A stretch of DNA of 64,000 nucleotides, taken from the NCBI GenBank assembly GCA_029204225.1, contig CM055109.1:29698361-29762360 (forward strand). The letters run 5' to 3'. This DNA comes from Diphasiastrum complanatum (taxonomy: Eukaryota; Streptophyta; Lycopodiopsida; Lycopodiales; Lycopodiaceae). The notes beneath the pieces were generated by a model. The model saw only the letters and a list, made by a program, of their open reading frames with translations. It made no database searches and was not told where the DNA came from. The position numbers were made by a program, and so were the translations under genes. Positions 1-8,999 of the stretch are shown in pieces. Numbering within the stretch: the first letter of the stretch is position 1; each line of letters begins with the position of its first letter.

Positions 1-550
1 CCATAGTGACATGCAAGGCATGCACAAAGTGAAGTGGACACATGCATGATGATTTGTACAATTATAGTTAGAAGTAGGACACTTGGTAAAAGTAGGTAGA
101 GATACATGCATGAGATGTGACAAATGTCACTTAGACTCTAGTTTTCACTTAAGATGTGATTGAAAGGTGGATGGATGTGGTTCTACCTTGAGCTACCTCA
201 AACTCCATAAATATGTGTAGCCATTCTCATAATTAATGATGAAGAACCAAAGCTTTGTAGCTATTCCATACCATTTTGGATCTACACCATTTTTTCCTTG
301 AATATTTCTATCTTTCTCTCTCTAACTCGTGTTGAGGCTGATTCTCATACACTAAATTCTTGTACTTTTGCTCATTTGTAATTCAAAGCTATCATTAACT
401 GATTCAAAGCATGCTAGATTGTGGTTAAGCCATAAATTTTGTACTTCATCTTGCTATTCAATCTAGAATCAAGTTATTGTGCTAATCATAAAGCTTAATA
501 AGATCTATCATACTTGTGGATCATTCCCACACGTGTGAGAATTTTGAAAA
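1..550 (+). repeat. LTR-like segment (probable solo LTR or LTR end)
   Basis: A promoter-like stretch (TATA-like cataaatatg near 205), a CT-rich leader near 305-325, and a right end carrying the palindrome CACACGTGTG at 528-537. The same kind of end (ATTCCCACACGTGTGA followed by a T-rich stretch) closes the LTRs at 27,295 and, in reverse, at 25,781. It abuts a copia reverse transcriptase reading frame on the other strand, so it probably inserted into that gene. The left edge lies outside the window and no PBS follows on the right, which favours a solo LTR. CATGCATG-type motifs occur near 40-110. Confidence 0.45.
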
Positions 551-2050
551 TTTTGTCATGGTCAAGCTCCCTACTAACTGCCTATACAACGTAGCATCAA
601 ATGGCTGTGACTCATCAAGCTTAGAAAGCTTTTTACCTGGTTCAACTTGAGTGTTCAGTGGCTTGCAATCCTGCAGCGTGAACCTATGCAGCAACTCTCT
701 GACATACTTCACCTATGTTAGACCCACTTTATGTCCTTTTTGCCACACCTCCACTCCAAGGCAATAATGCATTAGGCTAAGATCTGTCATCTCAAATTGT
801 TCCATGAGGTCTTTCTTGATCATGTCTATCATCTCTTGATTGTTTCCCGTGATAATCAAGTCATCAACATAAAGAGCAATCAAAGCAACCATACCATCAA
901 AGTATAAGACATAAAGATTTGGATCAGAATGTGTTCTCACCATCCTCTTAGAACGAAAGTATGCATCAATACTGTTGTACCACACATGTGGTGCCTGTTT
1001 AAGACCATAAAGTGTCTTCTTCAAGCGACATACTTTATTCTCCTGTCCTTTCGCTACGAAGCCTTTAGGTTGATCCATAAACACTCTTCTTCTAAGTCAC
1101 CATTTAGAAAAGTAGATTTCACATCCATCTGATGCAAAGGCCAACCAAAATGCAAAGCTAAAGCAACAAGTAGACGTAGAGTATTCCACTTACATACTGG
1201 CACAAAGGTCTCCTCATAGTCAATCCCTTTATCTTGTACATACCCTTTGATCACCAATCTTGCTTTGTGCTTTGCTATACTTCCATCTGCATGGTACTTA
1301 GTCTTGTATACCCATTTACAACCAATGAATTTCTTGCCAACTGGTGGTTCCACTAAGTCCCATGTGCTATGTTAAGCAATTGACTCTATCTCCTCTCCCA
1401 TGGCCTTGACCAAAATGTCATCATCCTTCACTTCAATATAAGTCGAAGGTTCTTTGCTTTGAATAATGCTAGATAAGAGAGCATAATTTGCTTCATACCG
1501 TTCAGGTTGTGCCTTCTTTCTTGTTGATCTTTGTAGCTCTCCCTGGCTAGATGATTCTGGAAAGTCATCCATGTCGCGGCTCTCCATCAATCTCTCAAAC
1601 CACTTAGGGAGCTTCCTGTCAGGTGATTGGCTTCGTGGTGAAAATGTATTCCACGGTATATCTTTCTCCTTGCATTTATCACCTGCAACTTCAATCCTTC
1701 TTTCACCAAAGGGTTTGTCTCTACCTCTCCAACCTGTCTCTTGAGGTTGAGTAGTAGTATCTTCAGGTGTATCCTTGTGTTCATCACTAGGAAAGTCAAT
1801 AAATGGATCATCATCAAGAGGTATTCTCACTGTACCATCTTTCTCACTAAATGTGTCTGTCTTATCAGCATCCTCATCTTCATACATCTTAGATTCATCA
1901 AAAATAACATCACGGCTGACATGTATTTTGTTCTCCAATGGATCAAAACATCTATAGCCCTTCACACAATCATCATATCCTAGGAATATACACTTGATAG
2001 CTTTCACATCAAGCTTCACCGCCTTTTGGATATTTGGTTGTCCAACTAGG
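551..2050 (-). pseudogene. Ty1/copia pol remnant (integrase C-terminus to reverse transcriptase)
   Basis: Read right to left, this holds an integrase C-terminal segment (KCIFLGYDD, KGYRCFDP, SRDVIFDE), an acidic linker, then an RVT_2-type reverse transcriptase: the CKWVYKTKYHADG and ARLVIKGY blocks, MDVKSTFLNGDLEEE, LYGLKQAP, and the catalytic YVDD at about 860-871. It ends near LYRQLVGSL, where an LTR-like sequence begins. The frame is broken at least twice, near 1,353 and near 1,054-1,084, and the RNase H is missing here. In life the product would be a polyprotein that copies element RNA into DNA. The coding similarity starts abruptly near 2,050, so gag, protease and most of integrase are lost. 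Confidence 0.85.
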
Positions 2051-2460
2051 GTTGCTGATACGTTTGGCGACGTCGGTGTGCCAATGTAGAAAAATGCGAA
2101 AAAGCCGAAAAACCCGAAGGTGTCCGTTAGATTGAAGGTATGCAAATCCTGAAGATGCGCTTAGATTTAAGACAACAAAAAAGCCGAAGGTGCCTTAGTT
2201 TTAAGGCAGCGAAAAAGACAAAGGTGTCTTAAAATGGTTTTAAGACATTCTGGGTTTTGTGTTGCATTTGTCGCAAAGAGGCAAAAAAGATGAAGGTGGT
2301 CCAGAAATGGTTTTTAAGTCATTCTGGCCAGTGTGTCACATTTTTTGTGAAGGCATAAAAAAGGACGAAGAAGGCAAAAAGCAAAGTTGCCTTAAATCGT
2401 TCAAGGCATAAATGGAAAAAACTTAAAGGAGAAAAATGTGAAGGTCTAAAATCATGTTGT
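2051..2460. repeat. Degenerate tandem repeat with hairpin cores
   Basis: About five imperfect copies of a unit containing AAAAAGCCGAAGGTG or AAAAAGACAAAGGTG. Most are followed by a short inverted repeat such as GTCTTAAAATGGTTTTAAGAC (about 2,226-2,247) or a CCAGAAATGG...CATTCTGG type. Spacing is irregular, roughly 40-75 bp. No coding sense was found. It separates the copia integrase fragment from the copia RNase H fragment on the left side of the window. Confidence 0.55.
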
Positions 2461-2569
2461 CGGCCTTCTGTTTTCAAGATGTTCATTACTTAACGATTTT
2501 TACTTAATTTCTAAAACTCCCCCTTAATGAGGACCTTGAAAAACTTTGATCTTCAGATTTAACATATCA

Positions 2570-3051
2570 TTAGATCTGAGATGTTGCTCTTTCAAGTGAT
2601 AGATCCTTTGTGAAGTAATCTGCCGCCATGTAGTTTCTTCTGCAGAAAATTAATTCTACTTTCTTCTTGTGCACATTCTCTCTAAGGTAATGATATCTGA
2701 TTTCTATATGTTTGCTTCGAGAGTGAAATCTCGGATTGAGAAAAAGTGCTATTGTGTTTTGATTGTCACAATAGATTGTTGTAGAAAGCCTTTTTGCAAG
2801 GTTTAGGTCTGCGAGAAGTTCTCTTAGCCAAATTGTCTCTTTGGTTGCATTTGTGGTAGCTATGTATTCGGATTCCGTTGATGATAATACAACTGAGGTC
2901 TGCTTCCGGCTGTTCCATGAGATTGGGCCTTGATTGTATAAAAATACAAATCCAGAAGTTGATTTTCTGGTGACCAATCCGCATCTGTGTAGGCTTCAAG
3001 GATGTTGGCAGTTTGGTTGCCTCCGTAGCAGATGCTGAGAGTTTTTGTTGC
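2570..3051 (-). pseudogene. Ty1/copia RNase H (3' half of a split pol gene)
   Basis: The minus strand codes for the end of a copia polyprotein: YTDADW, then after a frameshift RKSTSGFVF, ISWNSRKQ, SSTESEYIA, the IYCDNQ block, RSKHIEIRYHYLRE and ADYFTKDL, all standard copia RNase H blocks. The order is normal, but the gene stops at 3,051, exactly where a gypsy LTR begins at 3,057. The missing upstream part (reverse transcriptase) lies at 7,190-8,158 on the opposite strand and fits in phase across the insertion point. The frame is broken near 2,960-2,980. Confidence 0.85.
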
Positions 3052-3056
3052 TTGGA

Positions 3057-3383
3057 TGTTAGCAACTGTGCTAACACACAGAAAATAAAAAGAAAAAAAT
3101 AAAACTCCGTGGCATGTGTTTTGTAAGTCCACGTATGAGTATCTACCAATAAATTTCAACCATGGCATGTGCTTTGTAAGCCCATGAGTAGAAGCTTAAA
3201 TAATAATAAAATAGCTTAAACTTAGATTTAGAGCTTAGACTTAGGAAACTTAAGATTAGAAATATTTTATCTTAAGTTCTCCTAAGTTAGGAAACTTTGA
3301 AGTTCTAAATCCTAAGTTAGAACTTCTAGAAAGGCTAGAAACAGACTAGTCCCATAAGTTAGTAGATACTTATGGAAGACCCT
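3057..3383 (+). repeat. Gypsy 5' LTR, truncated (left copy of an inverted LTR pair)
   Basis: Begins TGTTAGCAACTGTGCTAACA, itself an inverted repeat, and aligns along its whole length with the reverse complement of 8,641-8,968. By eye about nine in ten bases match over the first 160. It is preceded by TTGGA (3,052-3,056), the complement of the TCCAA that precedes the other LTR copy at 8,159. The U5 end and primer-binding site are deleted. About 110 bp after the break a gypsy gag starts in the same orientation, as expected downstream of a 5' LTR. Confidence 0.8.
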
Positions 3384-3493
3384 CAAATTCTATCACGACC
3401 AGAAAGACTAGTTTTTTGTCCTACACTATCAATTCTGCAAGCAAACTGCCTTTTTGCCAAGTATTGTACTGACCTGCATCTGTATTCTATATC

Positions 3494-3863
3494 ATGTCTC
3501 GTGACTGTGTTGAATCTTCTAATCCGGCTCCTCCACGACTAGAACGAAGAATTTCACGTATCGATACACGAAAGTACGATGGAGAATCTTACTCGGTCCG
3601 ATTTCTCCAAAACTTTGATAGTGCATGCCGTTTTTATGGAGATACCTCTGTTGAAAAGCTTCGTCTATTTCCAATGGTACTTTTTGGAACCGCCAAGGAG
3701 TGGTACTTGAATCTCAAAGCTCCTGAACTTGCTTCTTGGACCACCCTCAAGGACGCTCTCATCAAGCGTTTCAAACCATCCAAACTGACTCAGAGATCGT
3801 TCATTCAAATTACCCACATCAAGATGCGTCGCGAAGAGTCTGGCCATATACAAAGCCTTTCCC
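3494..3863 (+). pseudogene. Ty3/gypsy gag, N-terminal part
   Basis: An ATG-started frame encodes a retrotransposon gag (capsid) domain: a short polar N-terminus, RKYDGESYSVRFLQNFDSA, FPMVLFGTAKEWYLNL, WTTLKDALIKRFKPS and IKMRREESGHIQS. The similarity stops there. The next expected block (RFKRLK, then a hydrophobic GLPENIRREL segment) is not present locally but occurs at 18,601 in the same orientation. The frame continues without sense to a stop at 3,934. Gag would package element RNA into cytoplasmic particles. It lies correctly downstream of the truncated LTR at 3,057-3,383. Confidence 0.8.
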
Positions 3864-4394
3864 ATGTCATTAAAAACACTTGGGGTGAATCCCAATGTTG
3901 TAAACCAAGAAAAATACAACTTGAAAGTGGCTAACATTAAATGTTAAGCTACCTACCTTCCATCCTTATCAATATGTACCTTACCTACTTTTCCACATGG
4001 CTTGTAAGCCATAAGACACCTAGGAAAATGCACACTCCTACTCCTCCCATGTTGTTTTAACTAGTTGATAAACACCCTCTCACACCTATACACCTCACCC
4101 TATCACTTTACTTCTCCTAGAGTCTCCCTTACACCTCTCACACTTATCTTGGACACCTCAGCCACTCTCTCAAGGCTACACATTCCCTATAAACAGAGTA
4201 ACTCACCCCTCTCCCTCATTATTCATCTCCTTTTCATTTTTGGTTTGTCTCTTGTTCTTATTTCTATGTGTGTAGGTGCTTGGAAGGAAGCATGGAGCTA
4301 TGACATAAGGAGGATCTATCAAGCTTGGATTGGAACCATTTTGGAACCACACACACACACACACTCACTTTCTCTTACCACTTTCATCTCTTCT

Positions 4395-4401
<7 letters not shown>
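3864..4401 (+). other. Non-coding, LTR-like promoter segment
   Basis: C- and A-rich sequence with a TATA-like element (CTATAAAC at 4,187-4,194) followed by a pyrimidine-rich leader that runs into the (CT)n tract. The same layout occurs at 35,961-36,192. It is probably a fragment of an unidentified LTR; no borders were found. Confidence 0.3.

Positions 4402-4487
<86 letters not shown>
4402..4487. repeat. (CT)n microsatellite, about 43 units
   Basis: Uninterrupted alternating T and C. It is preceded by a short (CA)n run near 4,350-4,363. The Ser-Leu reading frames across it are artefacts of the repeat. Confidence 0.97.
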
Positions 4488-4490
<3 letters not shown>

Positions 4491-4500
4491 GCTAAACTTA

Positions 4501-4800
4501 TCCATCATCCATAGCCTGGATGGCCATGCATGTCACACCATCCATAGCCTGAAGGCCATGCATGGCACACCATTCATAACTTGATGGCCTTGCATGTCAC
4601 CCCATCCATAGCTTAATGGCCATGCATGTTTGATTTGGATCTTGCATGTCTGATTAGAAGCATGCATGTCTGCTTCGAAAACTTGCATGCATGATTTGAG
4701 GTTTGCATGTTCGGATTTAGAGATTGCATGTCATACCATCCCTAGCCTAATGACTTTGCATGATTTGAAGCTTGCATGTCAGATCTGAAGCTCCTTTATA
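4501..4800. repeat. Degenerate 32-bp tandem repeat rich in GCATG
   Basis: Four units of about 32 bp start near 4,503, 4,535, 4,567 and 4,599, each resembling CATCCATAGCCTGATGGCCA followed by TGCATGTCAC. After these come looser copies reduced to GCATGT spaced 20-30 bp apart. No coding potential was seen. Confidence 0.75.
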
Positions 4801-4936
4801 TGAGATTCTTTAAGATCCAAAAATTTGATATCATCTGAATTGATGTAAAGATTCAAGAATCCATCTTCCCAAACCACTGCATATGTATTTGGCCTTGGGC
4901 CATTTGATCTTGCATAATTTAAAAGAAAAATCCTTC

Positions 4937-4955
4937 GGGGGGGGGGGGGGGGGGG
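4937..4955 (+). repeat. Poly-G tract, 19 bases
   Basis: A pure G run in otherwise AT-rich DNA, a possible G-quadruplex or a sequencing-error hotspot. A longer one lies at 40,886-40,914. Confidence 0.9.
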
Positions 4956-4979
4956 TTCCCCATCTTGACCCCTCAGCAA

Positions 4980-6435
4980 GTCTCATGAATGAATGTTTTT
5001 TTGGTGATTGAATGATGTAATTACTTTGTTAAGTTTTTGAGTTCTTTTCGGATTTGTTCATCAGTGTTTTGATTTGCTTCTTTTAAGACACAATGTTTAA
5101 GTAAGGACTTTAGAATTTAGGAAACCTTCACTTCAAGTTCACATCTCTCTTCAGTTCCTGCAACTATGTCCATGAGTTCATTCAACTCAAGTAGTAAGAA
5201 ATCCATCCTCACTTTCCAGGTAGAGTAGTTTGATGAACTCAACCTATCATTAGTTTCTAACATGATCCCACCATTGAAAGCCATGAATATAATGATTCTT
5301 CAACTTTTAGGTTCTGTCCTAATGCACCTAGCACTCACTTTTCTCTTAACAAATGATGTGGACAAGGAGATCTTAGAAGATCTAGGACCCTAAAACACTT
5401 CTATCTTGAACATGGTTGGTTTCCAAGCATAGAAAGGAAGATTGAGACACATGCAACACTTTGCACACACTAAGAATGGATTACAAACTCAAACCAACCT
5501 GAACACACTCTTGCTTAAGCTCTCAAACTTTTCAGCAAGTGACCAAATCAAGCTATGGTGTGAAGAGTTACTTGCATTCTTAAAAAATACACAAGACTAG
5601 GCTGCCAAGAATACCTAGAATTGAACAAACTTGATCAATATATGATCAACACACTAAGATATTGATTCAACTTGTAAAACCACATGTAAACCACACTTCT
5701 AAAAGTTTATAGACTCCAGCAAGTGACAAGCTTTAGAGATAAATGGAAGAGCACACTTAGTGAATCACAAGACTAGTGTCACTAGCTTGTCAAATCTTGA
5801 TGTTTAGATGTAGATCTAAGATCACTTCACATGAGAATGTTCCTCAAACTGTTAAGAACCTGAAAACACATTTGCATAATGGTTAAAACCTTCCAGCAAA
5901 TGCTCCATTAAAATTACATAAGGAGAGTTACTTACATGCTCAACAAAGTACACCAAAATTTATGCCAAAATTGATGACAATCTTTACAATACGCTCTTCA
6001 AGCTTATAGTATGATCATCCAAAAAAATGATTTTTCATCCAAATGGGAGCTTTGCTCAGCCTTTAGGAGAATTACAAAGTCACTCAAAAGAGCATTTGCC
6101 ATCCACTTAAGGAGAAGGTTCATCCACTTAAGGAGAGTATTCATCCAAAAAATGGAGATTGTCAACAATAGAATGAAAAGAATATTGTTAGTATTGAATA
6201 TGCACAAGCCTCACAATCAACAAATGATTAGATGTGATGATCTGATCCAAAATATCTTCTTCTCAGTCTCTGATCTTCAATAGACCTAAAATATGATTTT
6301 GATCCACAAGTTCAACTCACAAAACAAAGGTTAGTAAGATTTGATCAACAATGAAATGCATAATCATGCTAGAACTTGATCAAACATCCAAATATCACCA
6401 TAAATGGAAGCCTTACTAGAAATAGCAGCCAACCA
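4980..6435. other. Unassigned non-coding region with weak repeats
   Basis: No credible gene. Loosely repeated stretches around a CAGCAAGTGAC or CAGCAAATGC core occur near 5,531, 5,713 and 5,893 (about 180-bp spacing). A 21-bp tandem repeat (CATCCACTTAAGGAGA core) occurs near 6,100-6,150. The region probably consists of decayed retroelement leader or LTR sequence, but no borders can be set. Confidence 0.4.
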
Positions 6436-6639
6436 TGTGAAAAAAGTGGATCTTGAATGGATCTAAGATCCCAAATGTTTTAGCTAAGATCTTTGCACAA
6501 CAAGCTACAAAAGCTAGAAATGGCAAAGCATCCTAATGCTACCTTTGATGCACAAGAACTTGAACAAGCACTCTAAGAACTCAAGACACTATTCAAAGGT
6601 ACTAAGGGCGGCCAAAAACAGCAGCATACCAGACATAGA
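6436..6639 (-). repeat. Copia LTR fragment
   Basis: Starts TGTGAAAAAAGTGGATC and matches, base for base over most of its length, the left part of the LTR at 16,829-17,030 (GGATCTAAGATCCCAAATG, then the CTAAGATCTTTGC block, then GGCGGCCAAAAA). It is truncated at about 6,639, where sequence matching a copia leader takes over. Confidence 0.7.
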
Positions 6640-7076
6640 ATAGTGAGATCTTGATCAACCTATGATCTATCCTCAATCTAATGACTCTTGCCACTTCCTA
6701 AGATTGAAACACAAATGAAGTTCATTAACCTCACAATCTAGAGATCCAATCAAATTAGGGTTTTGACAAAATCACAAAAAATAGAGTATTTCAAAATCTA
6801 CATGCAATTGCCAATAACTTTATATGCAATCTTGTAGCCACCACTTAGGCTTTTCCAATGCTCTAAAAATTGGCCAAATCCAACAAGCAATGTGAGAAAT
6901 CAGAATTGATCAATAATATAATTCTAAATAAAGTTTTGATCTACAAAAGATCCAATCTACATATGCAAGAAACTTGATTTTGGTGTAGAGTCCAATCTAG
7001 CATTTCTATCTTCTCCAAATCATTGATAGATGTGATTGCTTCCTTCATAACCTGAAACAAAATAGCTCTGATACCA
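6640..7076 (-). other. Copia 5' leader and tRNA-Met primer-binding site
   Basis: Reverse-complement match to 31,126-31,500, the leader of the copia element at 31 kb, including the block after the PBS that encloses ATCAATGATTTGG. The PBS complement GCTCTGATACCA is at 7,065-7,076. It belongs to a minus-strand copia element whose gag is not present here. Confidence 0.75.
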
Positions 7077-7185
7077 TGTGAAAGAGTTTAGACCATTAAT
7101 ATCCAAAATGTTCCCTGGATCTTGGGTTAGATAGACAAGCAAATCACCAACCTTGCCAACATTAGAGGAGTTCTAAATCTGGAAA
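7077..7185 (-). repeat. Copia LTR U5 end
   Basis: TGTGAAAGAGTTTAGACC directly abuts the PBS and resembles the U5 ends at 31,015-31,125, 53,467 and 50,182. It is cut after about 110 bp by the copia RT fragment that follows. Confidence 0.65.
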
Positions 7186-7189
7186 TCAG

Positions 7190-8158
7190 CGATGGACACT
7201 GAATTCGACTCTCTATTGGTTCTCCAAACATGGACACTCACTGAGCTGCCAAAGGACTAAAACCCAATTCCATGCAAATGGATATTCAAGGCAAAGTACG
7301 ATGCTGAAGGAAGGCCAAATTGTTACAAAGCCAGGCTAGTCGCCAAAGGCTTTTCCCAGATTCCAGATCTGGATTATTCAGAAACCTTCAGCCCAGTCGT
7401 CAAACATGCTTCGATCCGCCTACTCCTCTCCTTTGCAGTTGCAGCAGATCTTGAAGTCCATCAGATGGATGTCCAGACTGCTTTCCTCAACGGAACAATC
7501 GAAGAAGAAATCTATATGACACATCCAGAGGGATACGAACTCAATGGCAAACAATAGCACCTTGTATGCAAAATTCACAAGGCGCTCTACGAGCTAAAAC
7601 ATTGACCCAGAGCTTGGTTCCAAAAGATCAACGCATAATAGAGAATGGTTTTATTCCAAACTCAGCAGACTCGAATATTTACTTCAAGTATATATCAGAA
7701 TACTTCATCATCATCACTCTCTATGTTGATGATGCACTCTTATCTAGTAATAATCTGAATCTGATGAAGGATACAAAATGCATGCTGACCCAAGAATACA
7801 AGATGACTCCAGTCCACTATTGTCTCGGAATCCAAATTCAACAAGATTGACCCAGCAGACTGATCTTTATTAGTCAGCAACGATATCTCAACAACGTGCT
7901 GAAAAAGTATGGAATGGCCAACTGCAAACTCAGTCTCTTTCCACTCAACCCTGGACTAAAACTATTAAAAGAATAGTCTCCTCAAATTGAGACAAAAAAG
8001 GAGGAAATGAAGCGCTACTCATTTCAATCCATCATCGGCTCACTAATGTACGCAATGATCTGCACGCGACCAAGCCTTCATATTCGATCAGTACACTCAA
8101 CCAGTTCCTGTCAAATCCAGGCGTAGTAGTGCTAAAAAAGGTCATGAAGTACATCCAA
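7190..8158 (+). pseudogene. Ty1/copia reverse transcriptase (5' half of a split pol gene)
   Basis: The plus strand codes for the first part of a copia RVT_2 domain: CKWIFKAKYDAEG, KARLVAKGFSQ, YSETFSPVVKHASIRLLLS, VHQMDVQTAFLNGTIEEEIY, LYVDD near 7,722, then HYCLGIQIQQD and finally a KKVMKYIQ block ending at 8,158. Several stops and a frameshift (e.g. near 7,556 and 7,620-7,640) make it non-functional. Its continuation into RNase H is on the other strand at 3,051, and the last three bases here and the first there keep the frame. The reading frame is interrupted at 8,159 by a gypsy LTR. Confidence 0.85.
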
Positions 8159-8968
8159 TGTTGGAAGTATTTCTAGTTCATGCGGTGGCTAGATCTACTT
8201 ACGGGTGTAGTATAGGGATGTAGAGATTCGTCCACTTTCTAAGTTTTTACAACAAGCTTCAACGAAAATACAAAAATAATCAACAAAGATGAGAGCACTA
8301 AGGCTTACCCAACTAGTGCCCGAAACGAAAATAAAGCTAATAAAAAACAATAATAAAAATTCTTGCTAAGGCAAACCCAACTAGCAAGATTGCTAAACTA
8401 AGACCTAAATTAGCACCCAGAGGGTTTGAAAGATAAATTGCGGCTAACTAAATAAACCAATAGAAACATGCCACAATAATCCAATGAAAGGAGGCAAGAG
8501 GAGGCCCGAATACCTTCCCTCAAGTTATGCACCTTCCAATGGGAACACAAAGAAATAGAATGATAATTTCAATAGAGAGAAATTTAGCATAATCTCAGAG
8601 TGTTGTTTACAAGGCAAATACCTCTCCTTTAATGGCAAGGAGGGTCTTCCATAAGTATCTACTAACTTATGGGACTAATCTGTTTCTAGTCTTTCTAGAA
8701 CTTCTAACTTAGGATTTAGAACTTCAAAGTTTCTTAACTTAGGAAAACTTAAGATAAAATATTTCTAATCTTAAGTTTCCTAAGTCTAAGTTCTAAATCT
8801 AAGTTTAAGCTATTTTATTATTATTTAAGCTTCTATTCATGGACTTACAAAACACATGCCATGGTTGAAGTTTATTGATAGATTCTTATACGTGGACTTA
8901 CATAACACATGCCATGGGGTTTTATTTCTTTCTTTTTTATTTTCTCTGTGTTAGCATAGTTGCTAACA
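8159..8968 (-). repeat. Gypsy 3' LTR, full length (810 bp), right copy of an inverted pair
   Basis: On the minus strand it starts TGTTAGCAACTATGCTAACA at 8,968 and ends CTTCCAACA at 8,159, so it has TG...CA ends. A polypurine tract precedes it and TCCAA (8,154-8,158) follows. Its first ~330 bp match the LTR at 3,057-3,383. Internally it carries two copies of CATGGCATGTGTTNTGTAAG about 64 bp apart. Confidence 0.85.
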
Positions 8969-8983
8969 TTATCCCCCTCCTTA
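8969..8983 (-). other. Polypurine tract of the minus-strand gypsy element
   Basis: On the minus strand TAAGGAGGGGGATAA sits immediately before the LTR start, where plus-strand DNA synthesis is primed. The upstream sequence (GTGGGACCACCAATCC) resembles the one before the PPT at 22,259-22,277. Confidence 0.8.
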
Positions 8984-8999
8984 TTGGATTGGTGGTCCC

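Noticed and set aside
4501-4800. Possible CRISPR-like array from regularly spaced repeats
   Set aside because: Units are contiguous and degenerate with no unique spacers, in a plant nuclear context.
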